A stretch of 57,115 nucleotides of DNA from an uncultured beta proteobacterium. GTDB lineage: Bacteria; Pseudomonadota; Gammaproteobacteria; Burkholderiales; Burkholderiaceae. Below the pieces are notes generated by a model that searched no databases, was not told the DNA's origin, and was given only the letters and a program-made list of their open reading frames with translations. The stretch is from contig CAIQHU010000126.1 in assembly GCA_903871735.1 (NCBI GenBank), forward strand, positions 1 to 57,115, given 5' to 3'. A program made the translations under genes and the position numbers. Shown here in pieces: positions 34,524 through 42,718 of this stretch (within the stretch, counting starts at the first letter, position 1; every line of letters begins with the position of its first letter).

Positions 34524-35387
34524 TTATTGAAGAGCCGTTAATTGACAACCTTTAATTTGAGTACGATGCATCAAGCGGCGAGTTTTTGAATCAAAGCTAT
34601 CGCGTCGATGAATAGTGGCGTGGTTATCCCACAGCATTAAATCATATGGTTGCCAAACTTGCGTGAAAACATACTTGGACTGACTGACGTGAGCCCATAA
34701 CGCATCTAATAGATCCTCACTTTCCACTAAAGTAAGCCCTAGAATATAACTATTTCTGCGTCGCCCTAAAAAGATTACGGATTTACCTGTAACTGGATGC
34801 ACGACAACTAATGGATGATGCGCTCCCGGCGCTTGCCGAGGATCTGTAATCTCTTGCATGCCCTTGCGCATCATGCCAGCACTGTTATACGTGCTGTCGT
34901 GAATCGCTTTTTTATCTGCAATCGTTTTTTTCATGTCGCTTGATAAGTCGTCATAAGCCAAATACATATTGGCCCATGAAGTATCACCACCGGACGGTGG
35001 TAACTCGAGCGCATGTAAAAAAGCACCCTTAGGCGGGGTATTAATATAAGTCATATCCGTGTGCCAAATTGCCTCCCCATCACCTAACCCACCAATCGGA
35101 GTATCACCCTCCTTAATATTCGAGATGACATTAATTTCAGGAAACTCAGAGAGGTATGGCTTACCTTGAGGATTTGGCCCAGGAGGATCAATCTCTCCAA
35201 AATAACGTGTTAATGCTAATAATTGAGGATCACTCAGTGCTTGACCTCGAAAACGCAATACTAAGTTTTCGTGCCAAATATGATTGAGTTCTGAAGCTAA
35301 CTCTGGGGCAAAGGGCTTAGTTAAGTCAACGCCTGAGATTTCAGCACCTAGTGCATCGCCAATTTTATTAACGATAATTTTTGACAT
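34524..35387 (-). CDS. TauD/TfdA-family 2-oxoglutarate-dependent dioxygenase
   Basis: A 287-residue oxygenase. Fe(II) ligands are in IWHTDMTYI (HxD) and WDNHATIHR. The 2OG-binding Arg is expected in SKTRRLMHR. The N-terminal GAEISGVDLTKPF is typical of the family. It would hydroxylate and often thereby cleave a sulfonate, phenoxy acid or similar carboxylic acid. First gene of an operon with an enolase-superfamily enzyme and a Bug receptor. Start has AAGGCG; a Fur-box-like palindrome sits 20 bases upstream. Confidence 0.9.
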   Translation of the reverse strand: MSKIIVNKIGDALGAEISGVDLTKPFAPELASELNHIWHENLVLRFRGQALSDPQLLALTRYFGEIDPPGPNPQGKPYLSEFPEINVISNIKEGDTPIGGLGDGEAIWHTDMTYINTPPKGAFLHALELPPSGGDTSWANMYLAYDDLSSDMKKTIADKKAIHDSTYNSAGMMRKGMQEITDPRQAPGAHHPLVVVHPVTGKSVIFLGRRRNSYILGLTLVESEDLLDALWAHVSQSKYVFTQVWQPYDLMLWDNHATIHRRDSFDSKTRRLMHRTQIKGCQLTALQ

Positions 35388-35406
35388 ATTTACGCCTTGA
35401 AAAGTT

Positions 35407-35421
35407 GATAATGATTATCGA
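35407..35421. promoter_or_regulatory. Fur-box-like palindrome
   Basis: TGATAATGATTATCG matches the 7-1-7 Fur consensus (TGATAATnATTATCA) at all positions but the last. It lies 20-34 bases upstream of the TauD-like gene start. This suggests iron-responsive control of the operon whose first enzyme uses Fe(II). The match is seen; binding is inference. Confidence 0.45.
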
Positions 35422-35465
35422 AGGAATACCTATTATAGACAAGTACCTCTTTGATGGACTATCTT

Positions 35466-35475
35466 GATAATTATC
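35466..35475. promoter_or_regulatory. Second GATAAT palindrome
   Basis: GATAATTATC is a perfect 10-base palindrome sharing half-sites with the Fur-like box about 55 bases away. It may be a second binding site in the divergent region, or chance in AT-rich DNA. Confidence 0.25.
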
Positions 35476-35571
35476 CTTTTTAGCTCTATTTTTCAGTTCC
35501 TCATTCAGGTGAATTGAATTGGATTGATAAAAGTAAAGTATATTAGATTAAGGCGAAGCTCTTTGTTCTCA

Positions 35572-35595
35572 GTGCGCAGAACAAATATCCGATTT
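35572..35595. promoter_or_regulatory. Candidate operator for the 35.7-40.5 kb operon
   Basis: TTTGTTCT (35572-35579) and AGAACAAA (35588-35595) are perfect 8-base inverted copies around an 8-base GC-rich spacer. The site is about 90 bases upstream of the Bug gene that opens the operon. Size and symmetry fit a dimeric repressor. No regulator gene is in the vicinity. Confidence 0.4.
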
Positions 35596-35684
35596 CATGT
35601 TACTGATTTGTTACTTATATAGTCGGCGATTTGATTTGTATTCAATGATTCTCAACATGTAAACTATGACTGACTGGATAACTA

Positions 35685-36707
35685 ATGACATACCCAATAA
35701 ACAATTTCTTATCGATCAAAAATGCCATACAAGCCATCTTTATCATTAGTTTCCAAACTCTTGCTTTGGTGCTATTCACCGTCAGCAACAGTTATGCTCA
35801 AGTATCTGACTACCCAAAAAAACCAGTCACTCTTGTGGTTGGCTTTACCCCTGGTGGGATCTCTGATGTTCTAGCGCGTGCACTAGCATTTCGCTTAAGC
35901 GCACAAATGGGGCAACAAGTCATTGTTGAGAACAAACCCGGAGCGGGCACAATGATTGCCGCCGAATATATCGCTAAAGCAGCACCTGACGGATATATAC
36001 TTTTTGTTCAAGATATGTCTACTCATGCAATCAATGTAGGCCTATACAAAAACATCCCCTATGATCCAGTGAAAGATTTTTCACACATCTCTTTAGTAGC
36101 TGTCTCGCCTTTAATGCTGGTAGTCAATCCGACGCTGAAGATAAGCCAATTATCAGAATTTATAAAATATGCCAAAGAACATAAAAATAGCTTGGCCTTC
36201 TCCTCTTCAGGTAATGGCACAATTCCTCATCTTACCGCTGAATCATTTAATCAATCAATTGGTATCGAAGCTATTCACATTCCTTACAAAGGCAGTGTTG
36301 CCTCTACACAGGCAGTACTAGCTAACGACGTAGCCTATACATTTTCATCGATGCCCCCCGCTTTAAGTAATGTCAAGGCCGGCAAACTCGTGGCTCTTGG
36401 TGTAACTAGCTTAAAACGCGTTGCCTCCGCTAAAAATGTACCAACTGTCTCTGAAGCAGGTATCCCAGGCTTTGATTTTGATTTATATAGCGGCGTTCTA
36501 GGGCCAAAAGGTATGCCTGATGCGCTTATTCAAAAAATCCATTACGAACTAGGTGTTGCCGTTAAAAGCCCAGAAATGCAGGCTATTTTTGAAACGATTG
36601 GGGCAGAGCCGATGACGAATTCATCGAGAGAGTTTTTAATTCATAATACAAATGAAATTGCTAAACTAGTAAAAGTAGTTAAAGCTGCCAAAATACAAGT
36701 TAATTAA
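35685..36707 (+). CDS. Bug/TctC-family periplasmic substrate-binding protein (6 of 9)
   Basis: A 340-residue receptor. The signal peptide comes late (AIFIISFQTLALVLFTVS, cleaved near YAQ). Motifs are YPKKPVTLVVGFTPGG, VENKPGAGT, APDGYI and HIPYKGSVAS. It opens an operon in which a PuuE-like deacetylase follows 8 bases later, then aconitase-family subunits and a second Bug gene. Its ligand is probably the substrate of that pathway. Confidence 0.9.
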   Translation: MTYPINNFLSIKNAIQAIFIISFQTLALVLFTVSNSYAQVSDYPKKPVTLVVGFTPGGISDVLARALAFRLSAQMGQQVIVENKPGAGTMIAAEYIAKAAPDGYILFVQDMSTHAINVGLYKNIPYDPVKDFSHISLVAVSPLMLVVNPTLKISQLSEFIKYAKEHKNSLAFSSSGNGTIPHLTAESFNQSIGIEAIHIPYKGSVASTQAVLANDVAYTFSSMPPALSNVKAGKLVALGVTSLKRVASAKNVPTVSEAGIPGFDFDLYSGVLGPKGMPDALIQKIHYELGVAVKSPEMQAIFETIGAEPMTNSSREFLIHNTNEIAKLVKVVKAAKIQVN

Positions 36708-36715
36708 GGATCCAG

Positions 36716-37627
36716 ATGAATCACCCATTACTACCAAAACACAAGCGGTATGACTACGTTCCACTCAAGGGGAGAAAAGACTATAGTTGGCCTAATCAAA
36801 AAAGGCTGGCGTTTGTCATTACAACAAATATTGAGTGTTTTGCCTTTGGAGCAGGCCTAGGGCATGACTCTGCCAAAACTGGGGAGCCACAAACGCATCG
36901 CAATTACTCTTGGCGTGATTATGGTAATCGCGTTGGAATCTGGCGGATCTTTGATCTTCTCGAAGAATTCAAACTGCCAGCTGGACACAATGTAAATAGC
37001 CTTTTGTATGAATATGCTCCACAAATTATGGACCAAATTCGTTTACGAGGAGATGAGATCGTCGCCCACGGCCGAAGTAACGCAGAAAATATGCGCGGAC
37101 TTTGGGAGGCTGATGAAGCCCGGATTATTGATGAAATCCTCACCACCTTTAAAAGTCACGAAAATGGCGCGCGCCCAACCGGATGGATGGGGCCCGGTGC
37201 CTATGAAACAGCAAATACTCCAGACCTTCTCAAAGAGGCTGGTTTTAAATACCTGATGGACTGGCCTATGGATGATCAACCAATTTGGTTGAAAACGCGC
37301 AGTGGGCCAATTCTGAGCGTGCCATACCCCGTAGAACTCAATGATTCACAAATCGTCATTCACCGTAAACAAGATGGGATCGATTTTTGTCAAATGATTA
37401 CCGATCAATTTGACGAAATGATCGAGCAATGTGTAGAACATCCACTCGTGATGAATATCTCCATTCACCCCTATATTTTTGGCCAACCATTTCGGCTACG
37501 AAACTTACGTCAAGCATTACAACACTGTATGGACCACCCACACTTTGATCGTGTGTGGTTAGCTAAACCTGGCGAAGTTGCAGACTATTGCATTGCCCTT
37601 CCGCCAGGAATTATTCCGGGCAGCTAG
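36716..37627 (+). CDS. Polysaccharide-deacetylase-fold (PuuE/allantoinase-like) protein
   Basis: A 303-residue NodB-fold protein of the COG0726 group resembling cofactor-independent PuuE allantoinases. The metal-binding Asp-Asp of true deacetylases is missing; the equivalent strand reads FVITTNIECFAFG. Other landmarks are VGIWRIFDLLEEF, EIVAHGRSNAE, GWMGPGAYET, and SIHPYIFGQPFR near the C-terminus. It probably hydrolyses an amide or cyclic amide. Ribosome site AAGGA at 5 bases; 8 bases after the Bug gene and 37 before the aconitase-like gene. Confidence 0.82.
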   Translation: MNHPLLPKHKRYDYVPLKGRKDYSWPNQKRLAFVITTNIECFAFGAGLGHDSAKTGEPQTHRNYSWRDYGNRVGIWRIFDLLEEFKLPAGHNVNSLLYEYAPQIMDQIRLRGDEIVAHGRSNAENMRGLWEADEARIIDEILTTFKSHENGARPTGWMGPGAYETANTPDLLKEAGFKYLMDWPMDDQPIWLKTRSGPILSVPYPVELNDSQIVIHRKQDGIDFCQMITDQFDEMIEQCVEHPLVMNISIHPYIFGQPFRLRNLRQALQHCMDHPHFDRVWLAKPGEVADYCIALPPGIIPGS

Positions 37628-37664
37628 TATCTATAGTTGATGATCTTTTTGATAGGAAAATAAA

Positions 37665-38975
37665 TTGGGTTTAACTGCCATTGAAAAAGTTTTAGCTAGA
37701 GTGTGCGGTAAAACTCAAGTTATCCCCGGCGAAATAGTTTATCCCAACCCTGATTACATCATGATCCATGATGTTCTGGTCCGTGAAACTAAAATTCAGC
37801 TAGATCAAGTGCATATCAAAAAACTTGCTCATCCAGAAAAGGTCATGATGTTTAGTGACCATGATGTGATCTACGGTAGCCAGAGAGCTGCTGAGCGGGG
37901 CAAATACAATCGACAAGCAGCTAAAGAATGGGGTGTTACTAATTTTTATGATGCCGGTAAAGGTGGGCATGGGCATATCTTTCCAATGGAACAGGGGATC
38001 ATTCTGCCTGGTATGTTTTACTTTGACAACGATACCCACGCGACGAATGCTGGTGCAGTCGGCGCCTTTGGAATACGAGTCGGTGGTGAAATTTCTCGTG
38101 TTTTAGGAACGGGAACTACCTGGCTTACTGTTCCAAAAACAATTCGGATTGACTTGCAAGGGCAAATCAATCCGGGAGTTTTGGGAAGAGATATCGGATT
38201 TTTTATCGCTCGAAGTATTAAAAATGGCTCACTCAAGGCTGATTTTGATTATCGAATCATTGAGTTTTCTGGAGACCTCGATCAATTTAGTTTTGGTGAC
38301 CGCGTCGCACTTTGTAGCTCGCCAACGGAACTGCGCGCTGCAGGAGTCTTTATTCCTCCTAGTGAGCGTATTCTGAAGTATTGCCAGGCACATCATCAAA
38401 GTCCGTTTACACCGATCTTTAGCGACCCAGATGCACAGTACGAGTCAACTCATACAATTCATCTTGAAGAAATCGAACCTCAAATTGCTTTACCAGGCAA
38501 TTTGAGTAATTCTGTAGACATTAGCGAAAGTCTCAATATTCCTGTACAACACGCGTTTATCGGCTCTTGTGGTTCTGGTACCTATGAAGATTTGTTATTA
38601 GCCGCAGCAGTATTAAAAGATAAAAAAATTCATCCGGAAGTTCGCCTATTTATTGTGCCGGGTTCTGAGGCTTCTACTCGCCGGATGCTACGTGAAGGTC
38701 TGATGGAAATATTCTACGATAGTGGTGCAATGATTCTACCTGCCGGTTGTGGACCTTGTAATGATGCCGTAGTAGGTCCAATCGCTCCAGGAGAAAATTC
38801 TATCTCGACGGCCACGAATAATAATCGTGGACGATTTGGAGCCAACGATGCCAAACTCTATCTGGGCAGCCCATTGAGTGTCGCTGCTTCAGCTGTTTGT
38901 GGAAAAATTAGTGATCCGAGAACTTTAGCGATTAACCAAGAGCTACTTCATCAAATAGAGTCCGCCTATGTCTGA
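37665..38975 (+). CDS. Aconitase/3-isopropylmalate-dehydratase-family large subunit
   Basis: A 436-residue [4Fe-4S] hydro-lyase subunit. The three cluster cysteines are present in IGSCGSGTYEDL and PAGCGPC, and the N-terminal IEKVLAR and IMIHDVL segments are as in LeuC. Departures are clear: the usual DSHTxTHGAFGA reads DTHATNAGAVGAF, and IGSCTNxR reads IGSCGSGTY. It is also shorter than housekeeping LeuC (about 465). It should dehydrate or hydrate a hydroxy acid that is not isopropylmalate. The start is a TTG after AGGAAAA. It overlaps the small-subunit gene by 8 bases. Confidence 0.85.
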   Translation: MGLTAIEKVLARVCGKTQVIPGEIVYPNPDYIMIHDVLVRETKIQLDQVHIKKLAHPEKVMMFSDHDVIYGSQRAAERGKYNRQAAKEWGVTNFYDAGKGGHGHIFPMEQGIILPGMFYFDNDTHATNAGAVGAFGIRVGGEISRVLGTGTTWLTVPKTIRIDLQGQINPGVLGRDIGFFIARSIKNGSLKADFDYRIIEFSGDLDQFSFGDRVALCSSPTELRAAGVFIPPSERILKYCQAHHQSPFTPIFSDPDAQYESTHTIHLEEIEPQIALPGNLSNSVDISESLNIPVQHAFIGSCGSGTYEDLLLAAAVLKDKKIHPEVRLFIVPGSEASTRRMLREGLMEIFYDSGAMILPAGCGPCNDAVVGPIAPGENSISTATNNNRGRFGANDAKLYLGSPLSVAASAVCGKISDPRTLAINQELLHQIESAYV

Positions 38976-39498
38976 ATATCAATGGCAACTTCGAGGTCGT
39001 TGCTACCGTCTTGGGGATAACATACCTCATCCCGGTGGAGTCATACCGCTAAGCCTTATCACGGCAAGAGAAACTGATCCTGCTGTATTAATCCCTCATT
39101 TGTTTTCAGAAACTGACCCAGGATTTGCTGAGCGTGTCAGGCCAGGCGACCTCATTGTGACTGGTAAAAATTTTGGTATGGGCCCTAAAGGATGTGGCTA
39201 TATTGCTATGCAAGCACTAGGTTTAGGGCTTTTATGCGAATCGATGTCTGTCCAAGCCTATCGCGAAGCAATCAGTACAGGCTTAGCCGTTCTCAATCCA
39301 TGCCCTCAAATTACTACAATGTGTGCTATGCACGATGATCTAGAAGTCAATTTTCAAAATGGCCTTTTTATTAATCACACAAAAAATATCCGCTTAGAAT
39401 TTCCTGCCATTCCCAAAGAATTACAAGAATTAGTCTCTAAAGGTGGGAACACTGCTTGGTTAAAGTTTTGGCAAGAAAGTCAAAAAAATAACTCATAG
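38968..39498 (+). CDS. Aconitase/3-isopropylmalate-dehydratase-family small subunit
   Basis: A 176-residue swivelling-domain subunit that pairs with the product of the overlapping upstream gene. It has GDNIPHPGGVIP near the start and DLIVTGKNFGMGPKGCG in the middle. In LeuD/aconitase this loop is NFGCGSSREHA, whose Ser-Arg binds the substrate carboxylate; here it is replaced by GPKGCGY. The overall length is a little below LeuD (about 200). A different substrate is therefore expected. Confidence 0.85.
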   Translation: MSEYQWQLRGRCYRLGDNIPHPGGVIPLSLITARETDPAVLIPHLFSETDPGFAERVRPGDLIVTGKNFGMGPKGCGYIAMQALGLGLLCESMSVQAYREAISTGLAVLNPCPQITTMCAMHDDLEVNFQNGLFINHTKNIRLEFPAIPKELQELVSKGGNTAWLKFWQESQKNNS

Positions 39499-39537
39499 TA
39501 ATCCCTACTAAAATCGTATTTTTTTAGAAAGTAACTC

Positions 39538-40524
39538 ATGTTCATCAAATCTCCAAATAGCTCGATCTGGTCTAAGATTTTATCAACCTTAACTTTGTTA
39601 AGTCTGCTATGCCTCAACCATGTAGCGCAAGCCTACCCAAATGGTCCAGTAAAACTGGTAATTCCCGCATCAGCCGGTGGCACCACTGATATCTTAGCCC
39701 GCTTAATTGCTAAACCGCTCTCTGATGCCTGGCAAGTACCTGTTATTGTTGAAAATCGAGTTGGCGCTGGTGGAGTCATCGGTGCTAAATTTGTGATTGA
39801 TTCCAAACCTGATGGCCAAACTGTCTTAATTGCTCCGAGTGCTCTTGGTGTGCGATCTGGAATTGATAAAAAATTACCTTACGATAGCGTAAAGGAATTA
39901 GCTGGCGTTAGCCTCATTGGTCTAACCCCAAGTTTTCTGATTGTTTCTAATGATCCAGGTGTTACGACACTGCAACAATTAGCAAACCGCGCCAAAGGCA
40001 GTAAAGAAAAGATCTTCTACGCATCTGCAGGAATTGGCAGCACGGCTCACTTACACGCCGCTTTATTTGCTAAAAACTATGGCTTTGAAGCAGTGCATGT
40101 GGCTTATAAAGGCACTCCCGAAGCTGTTATTGATACGATTGCAGGACGAGTTACCTATGTATTTGCTCCCGGACCAAACGCCCTCCCCCTAGCAAAAGAT
40201 GGCAAAGGCAAAATATTGGGCACAACCTCTAAAGAAGGACAAATCTTCGCCTCCACTCTTAATCCAATGCCTGAGTTAATTCGGGATGATATTGGTGATG
40301 ACTGGTTTGCGAGCTTTGTGCCAACGGGAACTCCCAAAATAATGCGAGACAAACTGAGTAATGAAATTACTAGAATACTCAAACTTCCAGAAATTCAAGA
40401 TAGCTTCACCCAAATTGGAGCTATTGGCAGATCAAGCACACCAGAACAGTTGGACGATATGTATAGTAAGTACGTTGCTAAAGCAGCAAAAATAGCCAAA
40501 GAAGCTAATATCTCCGCAGAATAA
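39538..40524 (+). CDS. Bug/TctC-family periplasmic substrate-binding protein (7 of 9)
   Basis: A 328-residue receptor with signal peptide (ILSTLTLLSLLCLNHVAQA). Motifs are YPNGPVKLVIPASAGG, VENRVGAGG, KPDGQTVL (Q in place of Y) and HVAYKGTPEA. It closes the operon that starts with another Bug gene at 35685, 39 bases after the small dehydratase subunit. The two receptors differ clearly and may bind two substrates of the same route. It converges with a Cys-repeat gene 3 bases away. Confidence 0.9.
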   Translation: MFIKSPNSSIWSKILSTLTLLSLLCLNHVAQAYPNGPVKLVIPASAGGTTDILARLIAKPLSDAWQVPVIVENRVGAGGVIGAKFVIDSKPDGQTVLIAPSALGVRSGIDKKLPYDSVKELAGVSLIGLTPSFLIVSNDPGVTTLQQLANRAKGSKEKIFYASAGIGSTAHLHAALFAKNYGFEAVHVAYKGTPEAVIDTIAGRVTYVFAPGPNALPLAKDGKGKILGTTSKEGQIFASTLNPMPELIRDDIGDDWFASFVPTGTPKIMRDKLSNEITRILKLPEIQDSFTQIGAIGRSSTPEQLDDMYSKYVAKAAKIAKEANISAE

Positions 40525-40527
40525 ATT

Positions 40528-40857
40528 TTATGGCACAAGAGCTAAGCACTGATTTTTCTGATCAGATGACTTGATTGAATAACAGCTAGACTTGTGTTTT
40601 TTCACTTGCGCTAAACACATATTTTTATCATCGTTTTCTCTAATTGAATAGCAATAACTCGCCTGTTGCTGACTAATAGCTAAACAGAAGTTTTTAGCAT
40701 CCGTATTTTTAATTGCATAACAATTTGAGGAATTTGCAAAACTGATATTGAATGACAAGATCCACACAAGCCAGACGAATCCCATCTTTTTAAAAAATTG
40801 GGTAAAAGTCCCAAAACAACCCAGAAACGCTTGTCTATCTTTCATCAATGAATTCAT
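40528..40857 (-). CDS. Exported protein with three 23-residue Cys repeats
   Basis: A 109-residue protein. After a signal-like segment (MGFVWLVWILSFNISFANS) come three tandem units with the pattern CYxI...DxKNxCLA: SNCYAIKNTDAKNFCLA, SYCYSIRENDDKNMCLA and SSCYSIKSSDQKNQCLA. Each unit has a CX11C pair that could form a disulfide. The repeats almost fill the mature protein. Start ATG 40857 follows GGGGAGG about 10 bases upstream; ATG 40785 would begin directly at the signal peptide. No family recognised. It converges with a Bug gene. Confidence 0.65.
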   Translation of the reverse strand: MNSLMKDRQAFLGCFGTFTQFFKKMGFVWLVWILSFNISFANSSNCYAIKNTDAKNFCLAISQQQASYCYSIRENDDKNMCLAQVKKHKSSCYSIKSSDQKNQCLALVP

Positions 40858-40905
40858 TGCATCAATACCTCCCCATACTATAAAAATACGAACCTAAAAG
40901 ATGGG

Positions 40906-41844
40906 CTAATTTAAATAATTGGGTATTAGCCACAAAATAAAAGATAAAGTAAATATTGAACCCAAAGTGGTTAAAAATATGGCCCGCGAAATCATCTCTG
41001 TATCCCCCCGGTAATATTGTGCCAACATTAAAGGTCCAGTGCCCGTTGGCAGGGCACTTAACAAGATTGCTGAATTCACCCAAAAAGTTGGCAATCCTAA
41101 AATTGGACCAGCAATCACCCAAGTGACAAAGGGTTGAACTATTAATTTCAAACTGACTAAAGTCACCATCCCATCAATCCGAACATTTGATTTTTTTACT
41201 AAAAATAAACCAATCGATATCAAAGCACAGGGGCTAGCAGCCGCGCCCAGCAATTCCAGGCCCTGTCGCACCGGTGCATATAAGTCCAGTTCCGAATAAG
41301 ACCAGACAAATCCAGCAATGGGCGCAATCAGTAAGGGATTTTTTAATAGGGCCCTAACGATCGGTACGATGCTTTGCGACCAACTACTCGCTTTTTGCTG
41401 ACCAAGCTCGATCCCTATAATCGAAATACTAAATAGTCCACTCACAACTAACAAAGTGGCCAAGATGGCTGGCCCTAAAGCATCTTCACCTAAAGCTAAC
41501 ATACACAGCGGAATACCCATATAACCCGTATTGCTATAAGAACTACTTAAACCCCAAAAATTTGCCCCTAAGTTGCTCCGCAAACTTCGCCAATGTAGGA
41601 GATACATCAATAAGTAGATCAGTAGCGAGCCACCCAAAAAGGCTACTAAAAATAACGGTTGTTCGAGTATTTGCGCTTTATTTTTCGAGGTGTAACTAAA
41701 GAGCTGCGCAGGCAGTGCTAACCACAAAACAAAATAATTTAACTCGGTTGAAGCCGTATCTTTAAATAACCCAAATTTTCCAGTCAAGTACCCCAACAAG
41801 ATGAGCGAAAAAACAGGAAAAATAATACTAATGACAGAGTACAC
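40906..41844 (-). CDS. AEC-family transporter (auxin efflux carrier-like)
   Basis: A 312-residue integral membrane protein with about ten helices in two five-helix halves, typical of the AEC family (PF03547), which export or import malate, malonate and related acids. Visible are the N-terminal YSVISIIFPVFSLILLGYL, GLSSSYSNTGYMGIPL (the family's NxGYmG-type motif) and the C-terminal SALPTGTGPLMLAQYY. The start is GTG 41844 without a clear ribosome site. It lies downstream of the alpha/beta hydrolase gene on the same strand (69-base gap). Confidence 0.88.
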   Translation of the reverse strand: MYSVISIIFPVFSLILLGYLTGKFGLFKDTASTELNYFVLWLALPAQLFSYTSKNKAQILEQPLFLVAFLGGSLLIYLLMYLLHWRSLRSNLGANFWGLSSSYSNTGYMGIPLCMLALGEDALGPAILATLLVVSGLFSISIIGIELGQQKASSWSQSIVPIVRALLKNPLLIAPIAGFVWSYSELDLYAPVRQGLELLGAAASPCALISIGLFLVKKSNVRIDGMVTLVSLKLIVQPFVTWVIAGPILGLPTFWVNSAILLSALPTGTGPLMLAQYYRGDTEMISRAIFLTTLGSIFTLSFILWLIPNYLN

Positions 41845-41913
41845 GAGGTTTTTTCAAAAAGGGGTTGGCTTGTTCTGCTGCATAGCGATTTACAAACGAT
41901 TACTCCTACTCTA

Positions 41914-42702
41914 TCACTTCAGTAGAAACTGTCGCAGAATTTGATTAAAGTCCTGTGGGTTTTGTAGATTAGCAATATGGGCCGCTCCAGGAACAGGCGC
42001 ATAAAACCCTTCAGGAATCTGGTTTGCAATTGTTTGCATGATTTCTGGCGGCCCACCAATACGGTCCTCTTGTCCACCCATCAGCATGGTAGGCAACTGA
42101 ATTTGATCTAACGCATCAAAAAGATTCAACCCAAGAAAGGCATTCACCACACCTAGATATCCTGCTTGACTAGTCCTGCGAATCATCAATCGAACCGCTT
42201 CTAATTGTTCAGGATAACTCTTTTTAAAATCCTCAGAAAACCATCTCTGCGCGGTGTTTTCGACAATCGTTTCAATCCCACCAGCCTCTACGGTTACTAA
42301 TAATTGGCGCCACATAACAGCAAAATCCTCCACCATGATTGCTCGACAACAACAAGGCACTAACTTGATAATTCGGTTGGGCTGATGAATGCCTAAATAC
42401 AAACAAATCGACCCACCTAAACCAAGACCCATTAAATGACTCTGCGCAATTCCTAAAGCATCCCATAGCCCAATTAAATCTGCACCTAATAACTCGATCG
42501 AATAAGGACTTGGCGTACTAGCACTTTGCCCTTGCCCACGCAGGTCATATCGTAAAATATGAAAGTCATTTTGCAAAGCTTCTATTTGACCATCCCACAT
42601 AGTCGTATCATTCGTTATACCAGTAACCATTGTTAACCAAGGTTTATCAGGATTACCGTCGAGCTCATAAAAAACCTGTAAATCATTCACCTGTATCAAC
42701 AT
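41914..42702 (-). CDS. Alpha/beta hydrolase (3-oxoadipate enol-lactonase-like) without nucleophile Ser
   Basis: A 262-residue protein of the PcaD-like group: MLIQVNDLQVFYELDG, LRYDLRGQGQS, and MWDGQIEAL. The nucleophile elbow, normally GxSxG, reads GLGLG at residues 92-96; the codon at 42421-42423 is GGT, so Gly94 replaces Ser. The acid (GGQEDRIGG) and His (PGAAHIANLQ) look intact. Ser98 is nearby, but not in the elbow position. Start ATG 42702 follows GAGGAA. The protein may be inactive, a binding protein or a lyase-like relative. Confidence 0.82.
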   Translation of the reverse strand: MLIQVNDLQVFYELDGNPDKPWLTMVTGITNDTTMWDGQIEALQNDFHILRYDLRGQGQSASTPSPYSIELLGADLIGLWDALGIAQSHLMGLGLGGSICLYLGIHQPNRIIKLVPCCCRAIMVEDFAVMWRQLLVTVEAGGIETIVENTAQRWFSEDFKKSYPEQLEAVRLMIRRTSQAGYLGVVNAFLGLNLFDALDQIQLPTMLMGGQEDRIGGPPEIMQTIANQIPEGFYAPVPGAAHIANLQNPQDFNQILRQFLLK

Positions 42703-42718
42703 AAAATTCCTCTGCAAT

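Noticed and set aside
37665..38975. Annotation as housekeeping leuC (3-isopropylmalate dehydratase)
   Set aside because: Changed SHT and SCTN motifs, a partner without the Ser-Arg loop, and context among Bug receptors and a PuuE-like gene instead of leucine biosynthesis genes.
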